64,000 nt of DNA, from assembly GCA_016490735.1 (NCBI GenBank), contig JAEMWC010000024.1, positions 1,180,001 to 1,244,000 of the forward strand. The letters run 5' to 3'. This stretch comes from Pachyseris speciosa (lineage: Eukaryota; Cnidaria; Anthozoa; Scleractinia; Pachyseridae). Below, piece after piece: positions 26,327 through 36,009 of this stretch. Each line of letters starts with the position of its first letter. Position 1 is the first letter of the stretch. Below the pieces are notes generated by a model. The model was not told the DNA's origin. It saw only the letters and a list, made by a program, of their open reading frames with translations, and did not search any database. A program made the translations under genes and the position numbers.

Positions 26327-29300
26327 GAGAGCCAAATATTTTCCCGTCCGACCCTCTCACTCAGTCCAGCAATAAGTACATAGTACTGAAACAGACAGGT
26401 AAACATCGCTGAACGTACTGGTTCTCCAGGCTTCCCTCCTCTTCCTGGCGGTCCACTCCTTCCGCGAGGGCCCTGGAATGGAAAAGATCTTCGCTTTACA
26501 AGATGACTATTGCCCGGGATTGTGTACTTCAAAGGAAAGAATTGAATTACTTACCACAGGTCCAGTTGATCCACGAGGACCACCACTTCCTTGAACACCC
26601 TATTAAGATACCAGAACCATTAGAAAAGGAAATAAGAGTGGAAAAATACATAGCCATCTATTTCTCTCCAATTTGCTATTACGAGAAACTCAACGAATTT
26701 TCAAAACGTCTCATGAGGCGTTACGGCAGCTAAACACCAAATGACAGGCAATGGTATTTCCCTGAATCGAGGGATATATTTAACAAAATACTGCGATTGC
26801 AAGTTGCATTTCTATAACTTGGTAAAAAAAATTCATTTAAAGGCTACATACAGTGGCGCCCTTGTATCCACGCGAGCCTCTCCTGCCTCTGTAGCCTGTA
26901 GGACCCTGACGAATATAAAGGACGAGTAACAGACAGTCAGATAGTTGAACTGTCACGCAACGCTTTATCAGGCTAAATGCATCGCGCAACCAAGAAGGAT
27001 AAGGGCTGCGAATGATTTGTTACCCTAGCTCCCGTGACTCCATCTCTTCCGGTCTGGCCACGCCCTCCTGAAAGTCCCTATTATAATAATAACGTGAGTT
27101 CATGAAAAGCTTCAAGATAAATCACGAAAGTGGTAAATATCAAGCTAGCTCGGTATAAAATAACCAAACAGTTGGACCGTTCACTGACACTTACCAGTCA
27201 TAATATGGACCCGAGATCGATCTAAGTAGGTTATGACCTACATGTGAACGCCCAAAGAAGGGCCGAGATATATTTGAACTAAAACACCTTTAAAACTTTT
27301 CTCGAATAAGAGGATCTTAACCGTAACTACAAAAGCCTCAGTGAAATCTGAATTCCCCTACGGGAGTCAAAGCTCTAATATTTCGTATAGCGTTCGACTG
27401 AAGGTTAAAGGGATACTTATAGCGAGCTTGTTTGTTCTTATTTCATGGATTCAAATTTGACAGGCGTCTTCAACCAACTGTATGGGTCAATAATGTAAAT
27501 GCATAAAGTATGGTGACAAAATGAATCAAAATACGAGAGAGAAGACTGCAGACGTGAATATGCATGGTAAATAAACTACTGACCTGGTCTCCTCCTTGAC
27601 CTGATGGTCCCATTGGACCTGGAGTACCTTGTGCTCCCTGAAAAACACTTTAATTAATACTGGAAAGTTTTAAAGCATATTTCTAACCTTTCGTTCTCTA
27701 GGGCTCTACCTGATTCTCCTCTATCAGAGATATCAAATTCAGCTATCAAAGACAGGTGCTAAAATGAGAATGAGAATGTCTTAGACAAAGATACCTTTGT
27801 TCCTGTTTGTCCCGGCAGGCCTCGGGCTCCAGGAGCGCCCTGTCGGCCCTGAGGAGAAAAATACTTCTGTTTAGAACTACTTGTGAAAATAACCAAATAA
27901 GGTATAGACGGCATACTATGCTTTGTAATACACTCGTCACAGGATACTGTAGCGTTGTGATTGTTTTTTTTGTTTGTTTTGTTTTGTTTGTTTGTTTGTT
28001 TTACTTATAGGGGACATTTAACAATTATTCTGCGAAATCGCGCGGAATATAGCCTGATATTTAGCCGATGAGGCCGTATATTCCACAAGATTGAGCAGGG
28101 TAATTGTTTTATTATTCAACACACTGATAACAAAGCACAGTTTACAGAGTTTATTAAAAAAAAAAGGAAAATCGCAACTTTTTCCCAAACGCACGAAATA
28201 ACGTATATCACAGGATATCTGTCGAGTGCGCGCGACGAATATCGAGTGCAATGTTGCCATATTTGGAAAGTGTTAGGATACGTTGAATAATAAAATGAAA
28301 TACACATCACCCATAACTCATTTGGAAAGCGCTACTAAATAGGAACACTTACAGGTTTACCCTTGTTTCCAGGCTTCCCGCGTCCTCCAGGTGCTCCGTA
28401 TTCACCCTGTAAAGACGAAATCAAAGTTGGTAAGTCATGCAGTGCACTGGAGTGAGGAACCAGAGTAAAATAAATGCCAGATTGTTGTACCGGTCTTCCA
28501 GTGCCTCCTCTTGGTCCTGCGTCACCAGGGTTTCCCTGTAAACGGAACGCCAGAAAGATTGACTGAAGATTTACCGAAGATCTAACAAAACGTTTGACTG
28601 ATGACTGTGTGAAAACGCGTCTTTTGAAAGTATATCAAGGAGATTCGCGGAAAGTCAGATTTTTTGACTATATAGAAAAACTTCCTATTTGGTTGTTTTT
28701 CTAGCCTTAACAACCAACGTTGGTCAAAATACCCGCTCGCCAGTAGCTCCTTGGACGCCTTCTGGTCCCGTGATGCCTCGTTCGCCCTACAAATCATCAA
28801 ACAGAAAAATATACTGATTACTTCAGGCTCAGCTGCGTTAGTTGTACTCTCACTCTGTAAGCCCTGTAGATCGCAATTACTAACCTCTCTTCCTTTAAAG
28901 CCATGTCCCCCAGGAACCCCTTCAACTCCGCTGTTTCCGGAAAGACCCTGTTCCCCAGGAGCCCCCCTCGAGCCCCTTTCTCCCTGGTATCCCAAGGGTC
29001 CTTTTGTGCCCGGGTGACCTGGTGATCCTGGCTCACCCGGGGGACCGGGAACACCCGGGGTCCGTCTGCTCCTTTTGAACCCTGTAAAACAATTTCAGCA
29101 AATTAAAACATACTTTTCAAAGCCCTAAGTAAAACCTTATCATAAAGCAGTTACACTAGAATTTCGACCGCTTAATTCAAGATATCAACACTAAGACCAA
29201 AAAGGCAAATCTAATTTCTCCACATGCAAGTAGGCTGTTTTTAAATTGCATTTTTTGTTTTTGAAAATGTAAACATTTGTGAGCTTACTGCGGGTCCGAT

Positions 29301-32300
29301 GCCTCCCTCTTCGCCCAGTTTCCCTCGCGCTCCCTACAAAAGAATATTGGACTGTAATAGTGAATCACAATGTATAGGAAACAAATGAATAGAAAATGAA
29401 ATCAATAAAGATATATAATACCAAAAGAACAAACCATCAAAACACAATACCAGCGAAAAAACTATTCAATAAAAAAACATGAATGAGCGACACAAATTAA
29501 TAGACGAAAGAAAGAACAAACGAATGAAGAACGGGTTAACAACGAACGGAGGATCAATGGATCAAGAATATGCAAACAAACGAACCTGTCATGCGTTACT
29601 TACTCTATCACCAGAGAAGCCTATAACCCCATATTTCCCGATGGGTCCATGGTCACCCTAGAGATTGAAGTGAAATTGTTCAGTCAACTTTTTAAATCAA
29701 ATTATCCGGTTGCGCTTACAAACATAGAGATAAATACGTACTTATTAAATCCACAAAGAAGCAATGGGATGTAAAAAAGATAACATAAAAAAGAGAAAGT
29801 GCGGAGCTCTAACCTGATCCCCGTCCATTCCAGCAATCCCGTCTGATCCAGCTGGTCCCTGGTAGAAGGCAGACGTCACTGTTAAAGGAACATCAGAATA
29901 AAATAAACTGAAAGGGCCTGGTACCTGAACTACCAGAACTAAATATTGCACTGAGCATGCTAGCTAGGTCACGGGTAAAACTCATCCTCGTGATACTTCT
30001 GACGACATTTTTAAGATTTAACCCCTATGGAGATACTGACATACCTCAAAAGGAAGGCAAACAAATTACTCCGCTCTTAACTCCATCATTTCACTTCCAA
30101 ATTATCACTAAAAGCTGCAATATCTTTGAAAGCACAGGAGCCATTTTAAAGTGATTAGGTATCACTTCAAACAAGCCATAAATTACCAAAATATGGGCGG
30201 AAAATGACTAGATAACATACTTGGGACCAACTGCCATCAAAGATGACTAACATATCAATTGCAACATTATAACAACATTTATCGAATATTCAAGGCCGTT
30301 TACCATGCAGTCTAACATCACAACCTGATTTTACCCGTTGCTCTCTTCTGATTCGTTCTCACCTCTTCACCATCGTCACCACGGTAACCCTTTTCTCCTG
30401 GGAAACCACGCCTGCCTCGATGACCAATTCGACCCGGGACTCCGTCATACCCAGAATCGCCAAGGGAACCCTGAAACACCACGAAAAGATCTTAAGTCTT
30501 TGATTAAGAGTAGACACTATCTAAAAATAGCCACAATATACAAAAGAGCCTAAAGTCAGTATAACCTCCAAGTAATATAAATGCGTGACAAAAAATAACC
30601 TGGTAGCCGTTATTGAGGAATAACTCCGTCTCACCTGATAGCCTTTTAATCCAGTAGGGCCTTGGGTACCCGGTTTGCCTCTTTCACCCTGTGAAGCATC
30701 CAGATATTAGGCTCATGATTCCGTTTAAATTAACACGCGTTTTTTTTTTAATCAAAACGTTGTCTTTTGCAAACCATGGGCATCATATTGTGTGAGGGTC
30801 GAGAGGGACTGGCAGAGAGATTCTCCTTTTTAGTAAAGTCGCGCACGCTTGAGACCTATCATCGTTTTCAAGTATAAAATATGCGAATTTAAGGTTCGTT
30901 TTTTACGCTTGCTCCGCTTGATATGAGAAAATTTTATTTTTTTATGCTTCGTCTGTTCTCAAAAGCACCATTTCTAAGTTAGTTCATTTTATGCACAAAA
31001 TTTCGACACTGCCTGAACCTCATTTGCAGGGTTGTTGTTTATCTAACTACGTATGTGTTATTTATTTCCATTATCCACCAAAGTACAGTTTCTCCAACTC
31101 CCTCTTGACAGTTTTGCCAAGTTTCTGAGATCAGAGCATTAGAGCATGTGCTATATCGATCAATTACACATTTACCCGTGTTCCATCAGCACCCCGCAAG
31201 CCGGCGATCCCGGAGCTTCCGGGGTCTCCCTGAAAAAAAAGAAAAAAGAACGTGGTAAGTAAAACATGAGACCAGTAAGCTGCGCATACCCAGTTACTAT
31301 GATAGGTAGGTCAGCAGTCATTCTCGACCCCAGAGCTCTTCCCTTTTGCGCATGTCTAATGGGCGTAGACATGCGTAAAAGGGAAGAGCTCTGGGGTCGA
31401 GAATGGGTCAGCAGAGCTTTTGTGAACAGCGTATTTCTCTGGATCTTGTATCTCGAAGCGATTTTGAGCCGAAAGGCTGTCTAAAAACCAAAGCTTGGCC
31501 TTTTAAATCGAAAGACAGTTACATTTTTTGGTTATTTCTGAGTTCTACGCCCATTGTCCCTAATGTACTTTATAGTCACCAATATTGATCAGTGGCGTAT
31601 TTTATGGAGCTTGTTATCCATTCTGAAGATGGTATGGCTCAGACATCCGAATAAGGCAAAGAAATGTTATAGTCCGTAGGGTCTACGAAAAAGGTTAATT
31701 TATCATACAACACTGACAAGCTGTATGCCAATTTGTATAATAAACCTGTTCAATAAGGAGAGTACAACGTTGAAGTAACATATCTGAGCAATGGTTTTAG
31801 TAACTTGAAAGTTGCTGGAAACTAATCTCGGAAGGAGAAACCAAAACATACTTCAAAATCTCCCGGGTGAGCATGCCCCGGCAGGGCCTCAGAAACTCGC
31901 GCCTTCAGCGCTTGTGACGTCCCCCCCCCCCCCCACACACACACACACACACCCCGACTAAAGTAAACCCTGCTACGGCACTGGACGGCAAATAAATGTA
32001 CCAAAATGTAAAATGCACATGTAGAGCGATTGTTTTTGCGCATTAAAGCTATTGCTTTGTGACGTTCTCGTTCCCGTCCTCGTTGCTTAAGCTCCCTATT
32101 TATATCAGGAGAACAGCAAGAAAAATAAGCATGCATGTTGATTAGGGTGAGAACATATGCATAATTACATCAAAACCAATTTCTCCGGCTCGGCCAGGAT
32201 CACCAGGTTGTCCATCCATTCCCTATAACATAAAAGAAGCAATACATTAAGGGGGGACTAACTTAACTACAGACTTAGCGTTGTTGCCAAGGGATTTTTG

Positions 32301-33246
32301 CGGACTGTATTTGTAAAACACAGTTTTTCGGTGTTTTTGCCACTGTATTGGTGAAACGTGCGAAGAGGTCAACATGTAAAATTAATAAATTGCTATTGCG
32401 CATGCGTAACTCGCCCCAGGCCCCAACCGCGCCTTAGAGAGAAAAAATCCCTAAAACTTGGAGAAAATTATGTGAAGTTCCGATTTTTTTTGCCAATCGG
32501 AGAAATTCCAGCCTTCTTTACAAGCCTACCTAAGCAATTGTTGTTAACGTACATAACTGCAATGATAATGACGAAATGGTATGAATTTGTGTGCTTATGA
32601 CGTCATAAATCTCAGAAAAATGCGAATTTCCAAAAATCGATACGTAGAGTTTTGCAGCTTGGCGATTGTTAACCATTGGCACCATTTTCGATATCCAGAA
32701 GTGTACGCCACTCGAGTTTTAGGCCTTTTTTCTGTTCTGGTCACGTGACTTACCAAATATGGTTGTGACTCGAAAATCTTGTAAACCTTTTTGATTGTAA
32801 AAACATAGCCAGACAGCTTGCCTGTGCAAGTTAGGGTTTCCAAGATATGAGCGTTGGGAACTTCCCATAGCAACAATGTTAGCTCATTTTGTAGTTAAGT
32901 TAGTCCCCCCTTAAACGAACGGTATACAAATACAACCCGTTAAGCTGGTGAGCAAGGCGGTGGCAAAACTAGTTGTAATGATTAAAACACACACCCTTTT
33001 ACCGGGAAGTCCCGGACGTCCTCGCACTCCTTTCACTTCCTATAAAATGAACAATTACCAAAGTTAGCCTTGGACTTCTGGATCGAATAACTTGTTTTTG
33101 CTAATGATCACGAGTACAACGATGACGATAACGCTGACGATCACGAACACGATTACGATCACGATCACGATCACGATCACGATCACGATTACGATCACAA
33201 TGTCGATGTCGAAGACGATGGCGATGATGATGGGTGGTGGTATTGA

Positions 33247-33293
<47 letters not shown>

Positions 33294-35774
33294 GGTGGTG
33301 TAGGTAATGGTGGTGGTGACGATAACGACAATGACGACGACGATGATGAGAAGTACACTTACAGCCTCCCGGAAGCGGTGAGACCTGAGCTATCCCGTTT
33401 CTTACTGACATATCTTAATCCGTGCTTTTCGAATATGAAAACCCAGCAAAACAGTGCCTTTTATACTGATGGCGACAGTCAAGCAAACTTGTCCGCAGGA
33501 AACAAACTTAAGTAAAATGATTTAAATCCACGGTAATAAGCAACCTGCCCTGAGCGTGAGCTTTTGACCCCACTACAACAAATGAACGTATGCCGAGTTG
33601 CTTGAAAACGCAAGGTTTGATTTGAGTTCAAATTTCATAGTGCCATAGAACTGAAAAAACAAAGAAGAAGAAGAAGAAGAAGAAGAAGAAGAAGAAGAAT
33701 CCAAGGCATAATAAAGGGTCATCCGTTTACTTACCCGTAATCCTCTTGGGCCGGTGGTCCCTTGGCTCCCAGGACTCCCTGGGTCGCCAGTTTCTCCATT
33801 GGGTCCAGGCTCTCCCGGCGCTCCGAAAACAGTCGCCACGATCTGATTGGTAGAAAATTTTTCACCATATCGCGTCAAGCAACATGTCATTTAAGCCGTG
33901 AATAACCAAGAGAGATGAATGTTATATTGTTAAAAGGTCATGATTTAGCATTCAAAAACTGAATCACATGTTCTTAAAATTTACGGTAGTTCTCACTGAA
34001 GAAAGTAATGTAAATGCCATTAGCCTTTCCAGAGCAGGTGCTCACTATACTCACAGGTTTAACCTTATGTGACAGTGTGGTTATAAATTCGTCCTTTATT
34101 CTTTGGTGCAAATGCTCAGAAAACATTTACAGCCGGAAAAGGCAAGAATCTAAAAAATGAAGGCGGACCGGAGTGCGGAAAGTTTGTTCCAAATTTCGAA
34201 AATGGCCGAAACAGGGAGAACTTGAAAAAATGTTCGTAATACTATCGCGAAGTTGGAGTGGAAGGAAACCGGAAATGAAAGTATAGATCCCACTGTCATT
34301 GGCTTGTCCATCTCATTCAAGAGGAATTTTCGTTGCCGCAGGCGTTTGTGGTTTTTAGGTCATAGGTCCCTTATTCATTACTTGTTGTTGTCATAGTAAC
34401 GAGTTTCGGTGCAGTAACATACTATTTGATCGCAAAAATCGACCAATATTTGTGGAATTTCACTGATGCGAAGACACATGTTAGCGAGTTATAAAATAAC
34501 GTGGAAATGACGTGAGATAATACGCGAAGTTGAACCCTCCGTAAAAGAAGCGACACGTATTTCCGCTTTTTTTTTTTATTGTTATTGATTTCTTTTGGCC
34601 TAGGCACTGGTCATGTGTATATGTAACTCTGGTTGTAGACTGCTGGTAGTCTCTTTTTGGATAGTCAAGAGCGCAAGCCAAAAGCGCGGCAGTGAGACGG
34701 AGGAGAGAAAATCGAGGTGAGACTGGGGTGAGAGTCGTTCACTTCAGGTTTTACCAGTCTCGCCGCATCATTTGCGAGCGATCTCCACTATCCAGAGAAG
34801 GTCTGCTAGCAGTCTACTCTGGCGGTGATGACAAGACTTACTGATACCCCGTCGGTAACATCTGGTCCCTGTCTCTTTACTCTCCTCAATAGTTGATCTT
34901 CGATAGAATTCTCCATCATATCTAAAAGAAAAGAAAGCCTGTCCGTAAAAAAAGCTTATGATACACATGTGGTGATACACAACTATCTTAACGAGGCTAG
35001 GTTATTCTAAGAAGACTAAGCAATCAGAGAAAAGTTTATCTCCTCGATTGCGGCACAAAAAACATGGCTTTGTTCTACGCGCGTAAAAAGCATGAGTCTC
35101 ATGATCTCATCGCTGGACTGATTTCCAATCACGCACCACGCGCGTTTACACGATTACCAACAGCTCACGCACCACGCGCGTTTACACGATTACCAACAGC
35201 ACTACTTTAATGGATATTTCAACCAACATGGGTGATTCTTGAGCTCTTCTGTGCTCCTCGAAACATGATGCACACAAATATGTCTTTTGGTGGCCATATG
35301 CTGTGGATATCCATCTTCTATCATCCGACCGCTACAGTTGTAACAGTTCTTCCAAAGAAACAATACAATAGCACACAAGAGAATCTATCATCATCAATTT
35401 ATCTTCGTCCTCTCGCGTACCACATGTTTAAATCTCCATGTTTTAAAATATTTTAAATATATCCTTGTCTTGGGTGCGAATGAGTGCGTTGTGCGCAAAA
35501 GGAAAGTGATACAGCTTAAATGAGTTTGACTTCTGCCTCGTTAAACTTCTGACTTCTGCCTCGTTAAAATTTTAAGTAAGCGGTTTCATCAATCTTTCCT
35601 GGATAGTAGAGACCTTCACCTTTGGCAATTTAAATCTTCTTTTCTAATATTGGACGGAAATCTCACGAAGAATTTACAAACAGCCCAAAGTTCCTTACTT
35701 TGCTTGAAAGTTCCAACTGCATTCCACGTAAAAGCGGTGAAACACAACAGCAGACAGAAACCTCGAGATGCCAT
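7889..35774 (-). CDS. Fibrillar collagen alpha chain (complete gene, 65 coding exons)
   Basis: This gene encodes a secreted fibril-forming procollagen chain of the extracellular matrix (mesoglea in a cnidarian). From the N-terminus: signal peptide (MASRGFCLLLCFTAFTW...), a short propeptide with furin site RRVKR, IVATVF linker, about 1,058 residues of Gly-X-Y with a few interruptions, a short telopeptide, and a COLFI C-propeptide ending in GPVCFS. Total length is near 1,400 residues. No TSPN or VWC domain is present in the N-propeptide. Nearly all helix exons are 45, 54 or 108 nt and start with a complete Gly codon, the classic fibrillar collagen architecture. All splice sites are GT/AG and phase 0 through the helix. 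Two exons (19640-19692 and 28885-29081) are each one base short and break the frame; everything else is intact, so sequence error is likelier than loss of function. Exon lists follow in separate entries. Confidence 0.95.
9070..9650 (-). repeat. Dispersed repeat interrupted by a MITE (collagen intron)
   Basis: The halves 9070-9165 and 9530-9650 match, in reverse complement, the continuous sequence at about 52290-52560 (AAAACACGAGGCGCAGCCGA, TCCATTCTTACACTAAAATT, TAAAATTTAGCCGTG). The family is unknown to me and non-coding. The intact copy at 52 kb gives the pre-insertion state. Confidence 0.8.
9169..9526. mobile_element. Harbinger-type MITE with TAA target duplication
   Basis: This 358-bp non-coding element begins GGTCGCGTTCCTTTTA and ends TAAAAGGAACGCTACC, giving near-perfect terminal inverted repeats. 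TAA occurs on both sides (9166-9168 and 9527-9529). The second copy of the host repeat near 52435-52446 shows the uninterrupted site with a single TAA. A 3-bp TWA duplication is typical of PIF/Harbinger transposons. No transposase is present, so it must have been mobilised in trans. Confidence 0.88.
10648..10866. repeat. ATC/GTC trinucleotide microsatellite
   Basis: Over 200 bases of CAT/CATCGT/CACCAT repeats lie in a collagen intron. Apparent poly-His or Ser ORFs over it are artefacts. Confidence 0.92.
11557..11954. mobile_element. Foldback MITE, about 400 bp
   Basis: The ends are AATAGAGTGCTAAAGTG and its inverse with one change, followed by TGACGTCA on both sides. An inner arm (11690-11730 versus 11788-11825: CTCCATACAAA and GTTATGCTCTGCTGAC) is almost perfectly inverted. 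There is no coding potential. It lies in a collagen intron. Confidence 0.8.
11955..12245. repeat. Dispersed repeat, copy 1
   Basis: CGAAATCGCGCGAAATAT, CCTGATATTTAGCCGA and GTTTTATTATTCAACA recur in the same order at 28018-28310, in another collagen intron. The two copies are clearly homologous but diverged. No protein is encoded. Confidence 0.75.
12455..12612. mobile_element. Long hairpin MITE
   Basis: Arms of about 65 bp (CAGTCACGTGGTGCAAAAAC...GACAAGACAAACAAAG) are almost perfectly inverted around a loop of about 30 bp. Such a structure forms a stable hairpin in DNA or in the collagen pre-mRNA. Confidence 0.85.
12957..16968 (-). CDS. Collagen exons 53-58: C-terminal helix with an interruption and 36-nt exons
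   Basis: Exon 16927-16968 (42 nt) encodes GRSEYEANRGNYLQ, which breaks the Gly-X-Y pattern and should kink or locally melt the helix. It is followed by 15378-15431 and 14918-14971 (54 nt) and then three 36-nt exons: 14120-14155 (GPSGPLGEFGNK), 13124-13159 (GEPGAQGQEGLQ) and 12957-12992 (GAPGLPGPRGPP). The helix ends in GPP triplets, as expected for a C-terminal nucleation region. Introns are long here (up to about 1.5 kb) and full of repeats. Confidence 0.9.
13848..14062 (-). mobile_element. tRNA-derived SINE
   Basis: On the minus strand a tRNA-like head carries an A-box-like GTGGTGCGGTTAGGGTG and a perfect B-box GGTTCAAATCC. An unrelated body containing AACTGGTTTGCCTCCGGCCA and an AT-rich tail follow. 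The pol III boxes at the 5' end and this architecture define a SINE. It sits in a collagen intron. Confidence 0.75.
14290..14660. repeat. Dispersed repeat with ATTT microsatellite
   Basis: The block with ATAACGCATTTTCCATG and CCGGAGAACGCGGAGAAAAA looks like a repeated non-coding element; related GCGCATTGATCATTACG and AAAATGCGCTATACAA wording recurs near 37540-37580. It ends beside an (ATTT)n run at about 14616-14652. Confidence 0.5.
15771..15990. repeat. Cluster of CCAACATGTTG palindromes
   Basis: Palindromic variants of TCCAACATGTTGGA and CAACATTGTTGAA occur about ten times in 220 bases of a collagen intron, in both orientations. Probably a decayed repeat; no function can be assigned. Confidence 0.5.
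16165..16262. repeat. 17-bp tandem repeat
   Basis: GTGAAACTGTAAGACCA is repeated about five and a half times without variation, which implies recent expansion. Confidence 0.92.
16459..16900. mobile_element. Foldback MITE with TTAA ends
   Basis: The element starts TTAAAGTGCACCTAA and ends TTAGGTGCACTTTAA. Long internal arms (TAGGGTGTTAAAGTTGC, GGCCATCGTCTGCCCCA, TATTCTCGATTTGAC and their inverses) converge near 16660. TTAA may be the target duplication. It lies in the intron between collagen exons 53 and 54. Confidence 0.85.
17248..21942 (-). CDS. Collagen exons 32-52: central to C-terminal triple helix
   Basis: Exons: 21889-21942, 21705-21758, 21373-21426, 21072-21125, 20574-20627, 20405-20458, 20191-20244, 19943-19996, 19798-19851, 19640-19692, 19281-19334, 19100-19153, 18932-18985, 18788-18841, 18581-18634, 18445-18498, 18296-18349, 17916-18023 (108 nt), 17781-17834, 17609-17662 and 17248-17301; others are 54 nt. 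Exon 19640-19692 is 53 nt: it reads GEPGTEGTIGTGGK and then hits TAA, while one extra base before ATGGTGTAAAG would restore Gly-X-Y phase and length. Exon 18445-18498 ends GDRADF, so one Gly is replaced by Ala. The very regular 54-nt exon run (18 residues, six triplets) is diagnostic of fibrillar collagens. Confidence 0.92.
20658..21023. mobile_element. MITE with CCGGTTGTT terminal inverted repeats
   Basis: The left end CCAGGGACCGGTTGTTTGAA and the inverse of the right end, CCTGGGCCCGGTTGTTCGAA, match closely, followed by GCCGATTAAC on both sides. It is about 366 bp, AT-rich and non-coding, in a collagen intron. Confidence 0.82.
21991..22030. repeat. Short hairpin repeat GGTGGCTAG
   Basis: A 40-bp near-perfect palindrome (GGTGGCTAGTGGAGGATAT and its inverse) in a collagen intron, probably the end of a MITE. 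Confidence 0.65.
22677..28786 (-). CDS. Collagen exons 13-31: central triple helix
   Basis: Exons: 28733-28786, 28491-28535 (45), 28353-28406, 27795-27848, 27584-27637, 27024-27077, 26852-26905, 26555-26599 (45), 26419-26472, 25265-25309 (45), 25075-25128, 24674-24727, 24493-24546, 24345-24398, 24194-24247, 23643-23687 (45), 23247-23291 (45), 23087-23140 and 22677-22730; unmarked exons are 54 nt. Each begins with a Gly codon after AG, except 25265-25309, which starts Ala-Glu-Arg (GCT) and makes a one-residue Gly interruption. Basic and acidic triplets such as GER, GEK and GDK are frequent. One intron (25310-26418) exceeds 1 kb and carries palindromic repeats. Confidence 0.92.
22980..22982 (-). 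other. Three-base GAG between consensus splice sites
   Basis: On the minus strand GAATTTTGTAG is followed by GAG and then GTGAGT. It resembles a collagen intron/exon boundary whose exon body is only 3 nt. It could be a relic of a deleted exon or chance. Confidence 0.3.
23313..23498. mobile_element. Short MITE with CAGGGGCGG ends
   Basis: The 186-bp element begins CAGGGGCGGATCCA and ends TAGATTCGCCCCTG, flanked by GTAAT on both sides (23308-23312 and 23499-23503). The CAGGGGCGG terminus resembles hAT-type MITEs, though 5 bp is short for hAT. It contains a G homopolymer at 23443-23459. Confidence 0.75.
26229..26376. mobile_element. Palindromic element
   Basis: ACTTATTG...GACGGGAAAATA and TATTTTCCCGTCCG...CAATAAGT form inverted arms around GGCTCTCGGTCATGGCG and its inverse. 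About 150 bp, in the largest collagen intron. The neighbouring 25960-26070 stretch is rich in CGTACG palindromes. Confidence 0.75.
28018..28310. repeat. Dispersed repeat, copy 2
   Basis: It matches copy 1 at 11955-12245 in the same orientation (CGCGCGGAATATAGCCTGAT, GGTAATTGTTTTATTATTCAA, ACGTTGAATAATA as scattered blocks). Non-coding and in a collagen intron. Confidence 0.75.
28885..33842 (-). CDS. Collagen exons 3-12: start of triple helix
   Basis: Exons (high to low): 33735-33842 (108 nt; IVATVF then GAPGEPGPNGETGDP, the helix start), 32995-33039 (45; begins Glu-Val-Lys instead of Gly-X-Y), 32169-32222, 31176-31229, 30635-30688 (54 each), 30363-30470 (108), 29814-29858 (45), 29604-29657 (54), 29289-29333 (45) and 28885-29081 (197). 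The last should be 198 nt (22 triplets): after GSKGADGP the frame slips at a C/G run near 29050-29060, and the collagen frame GVPGPPGEPG resumes one base out of register through GHGFKGRE. The 197-nt exon looks like several 45/54 exons fused by intron loss. Introns here hold MITEs and microsatellites. Confidence 0.9.
31318..31405. mobile_element. Hairpin MITE with 9-bp target duplication
   Basis: An 88-bp palindrome begins (T)CATTCTCGACCCCAGAG and ends with the inverse GGGGTCGAGAATG. GGTCAGCAG lies directly outside both ends (31309-31317 and 31406-31414). Short perfect arms plus a 9-bp duplication suggest mobilisation by a Mutator-like or other 9-bp-duplicating transposase. Confidence 0.85.
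31921..31954. repeat. C homopolymer and CA dinucleotide run
   Basis: A run of 14 C is followed by (CA)n in a collagen intron. Confidence 0.85.
32247..32914. mobile_element. MITE with TTAA duplication, copy 1 (full length)
   Basis: The element is bounded by TTAA on both sides and has inverted ends GGGGGGACTAACTTAACTAC. The body is about 660 bp and non-coding. A second copy in reverse orientation lies at 53766-54336. TTAA duplications are typical of piggyBac and Kolobok transposons; the terminal bases do not settle which. It sits in the intron between collagen exons 4 and 5. Confidence 0.88.
33110..33350. repeat. GATCAC / GATGAT / GGT microsatellite
   Basis: Adjacent runs of GATCAC, GATGAT and GGT fill this intron segment. 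Poly-His, poly-Asp or poly-Arg/Asp frames here are artefacts. Confidence 0.92.
33661..33700. repeat. GAA microsatellite
   Basis: About 12 GAA units lie in the intron just downstream (transcript sense) of collagen exon 3. Confidence 0.9.
34842..35774 (-). CDS. Collagen exons 1-2: signal peptide and N-propeptide
   Basis: Exon 1 is 35699-35774 and starts at the ATG complementary to 35772-35774 (G at -3 and +4). It encodes MASRGFCLLLCFTAFTWNAVGTFKQ, a typical signal peptide with likely cleavage after AVG. The frame is open further upstream to a Met at 35864, but a start there would bury the hydrophobic core, so I chose the inner ATG. Exon 2 is 34842-34921 and continues MMENSIEDQLLRRVKRQGPD. RRVKR is a furin-type site, and cleavage would leave an N-terminal Gln. 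The codon is split A|AT across the intron and exon 2 ends in phase 0. The propeptide is very short compared with vertebrate procollagens. Confidence 0.9.
35129..35200. repeat. Tandem duplication of about 36 bp
   Basis: CACGCACCACGCGCGTTTAC and the following ACGATTACCAACAG appear twice in direct order in collagen intron 1. Confidence 0.85.
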
Positions 35775-36009
35775 CGCTTCCCGTTTCCCTTTCAGATTGT
35801 ATTGAGACAGACTTAATTTGCCGTGTTTGACGCGAGGAATGGGAAGACTAGCAAGCCCTAGCAAGCGGCCTCGTGTTGAACCGCCGAGACTTAGCGTACA
35901 ACACGCAAAGTCGAACAGGCCTGATCTGTCCCTGAGGATCTGTAAGACGCATAATATGCAAGCAACAAAGGGACAAGTGTGTGCTTATCAGTTGCCGCGT
36001 GTAATATGA

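Noticed and set aside
33353..33374. Possible small collagen exon before GTAAGT
   Set aside because: No reading gives Gly-X-Y or a length divisible by three; the neighbours join in phase 0 without it.
33064..33515. Poly-His, Arg-Asp and poly-Asp/Gly ORFs
   Set aside because: Translations of adjacent GATCAC, GATGAT and GGT microsatellites.
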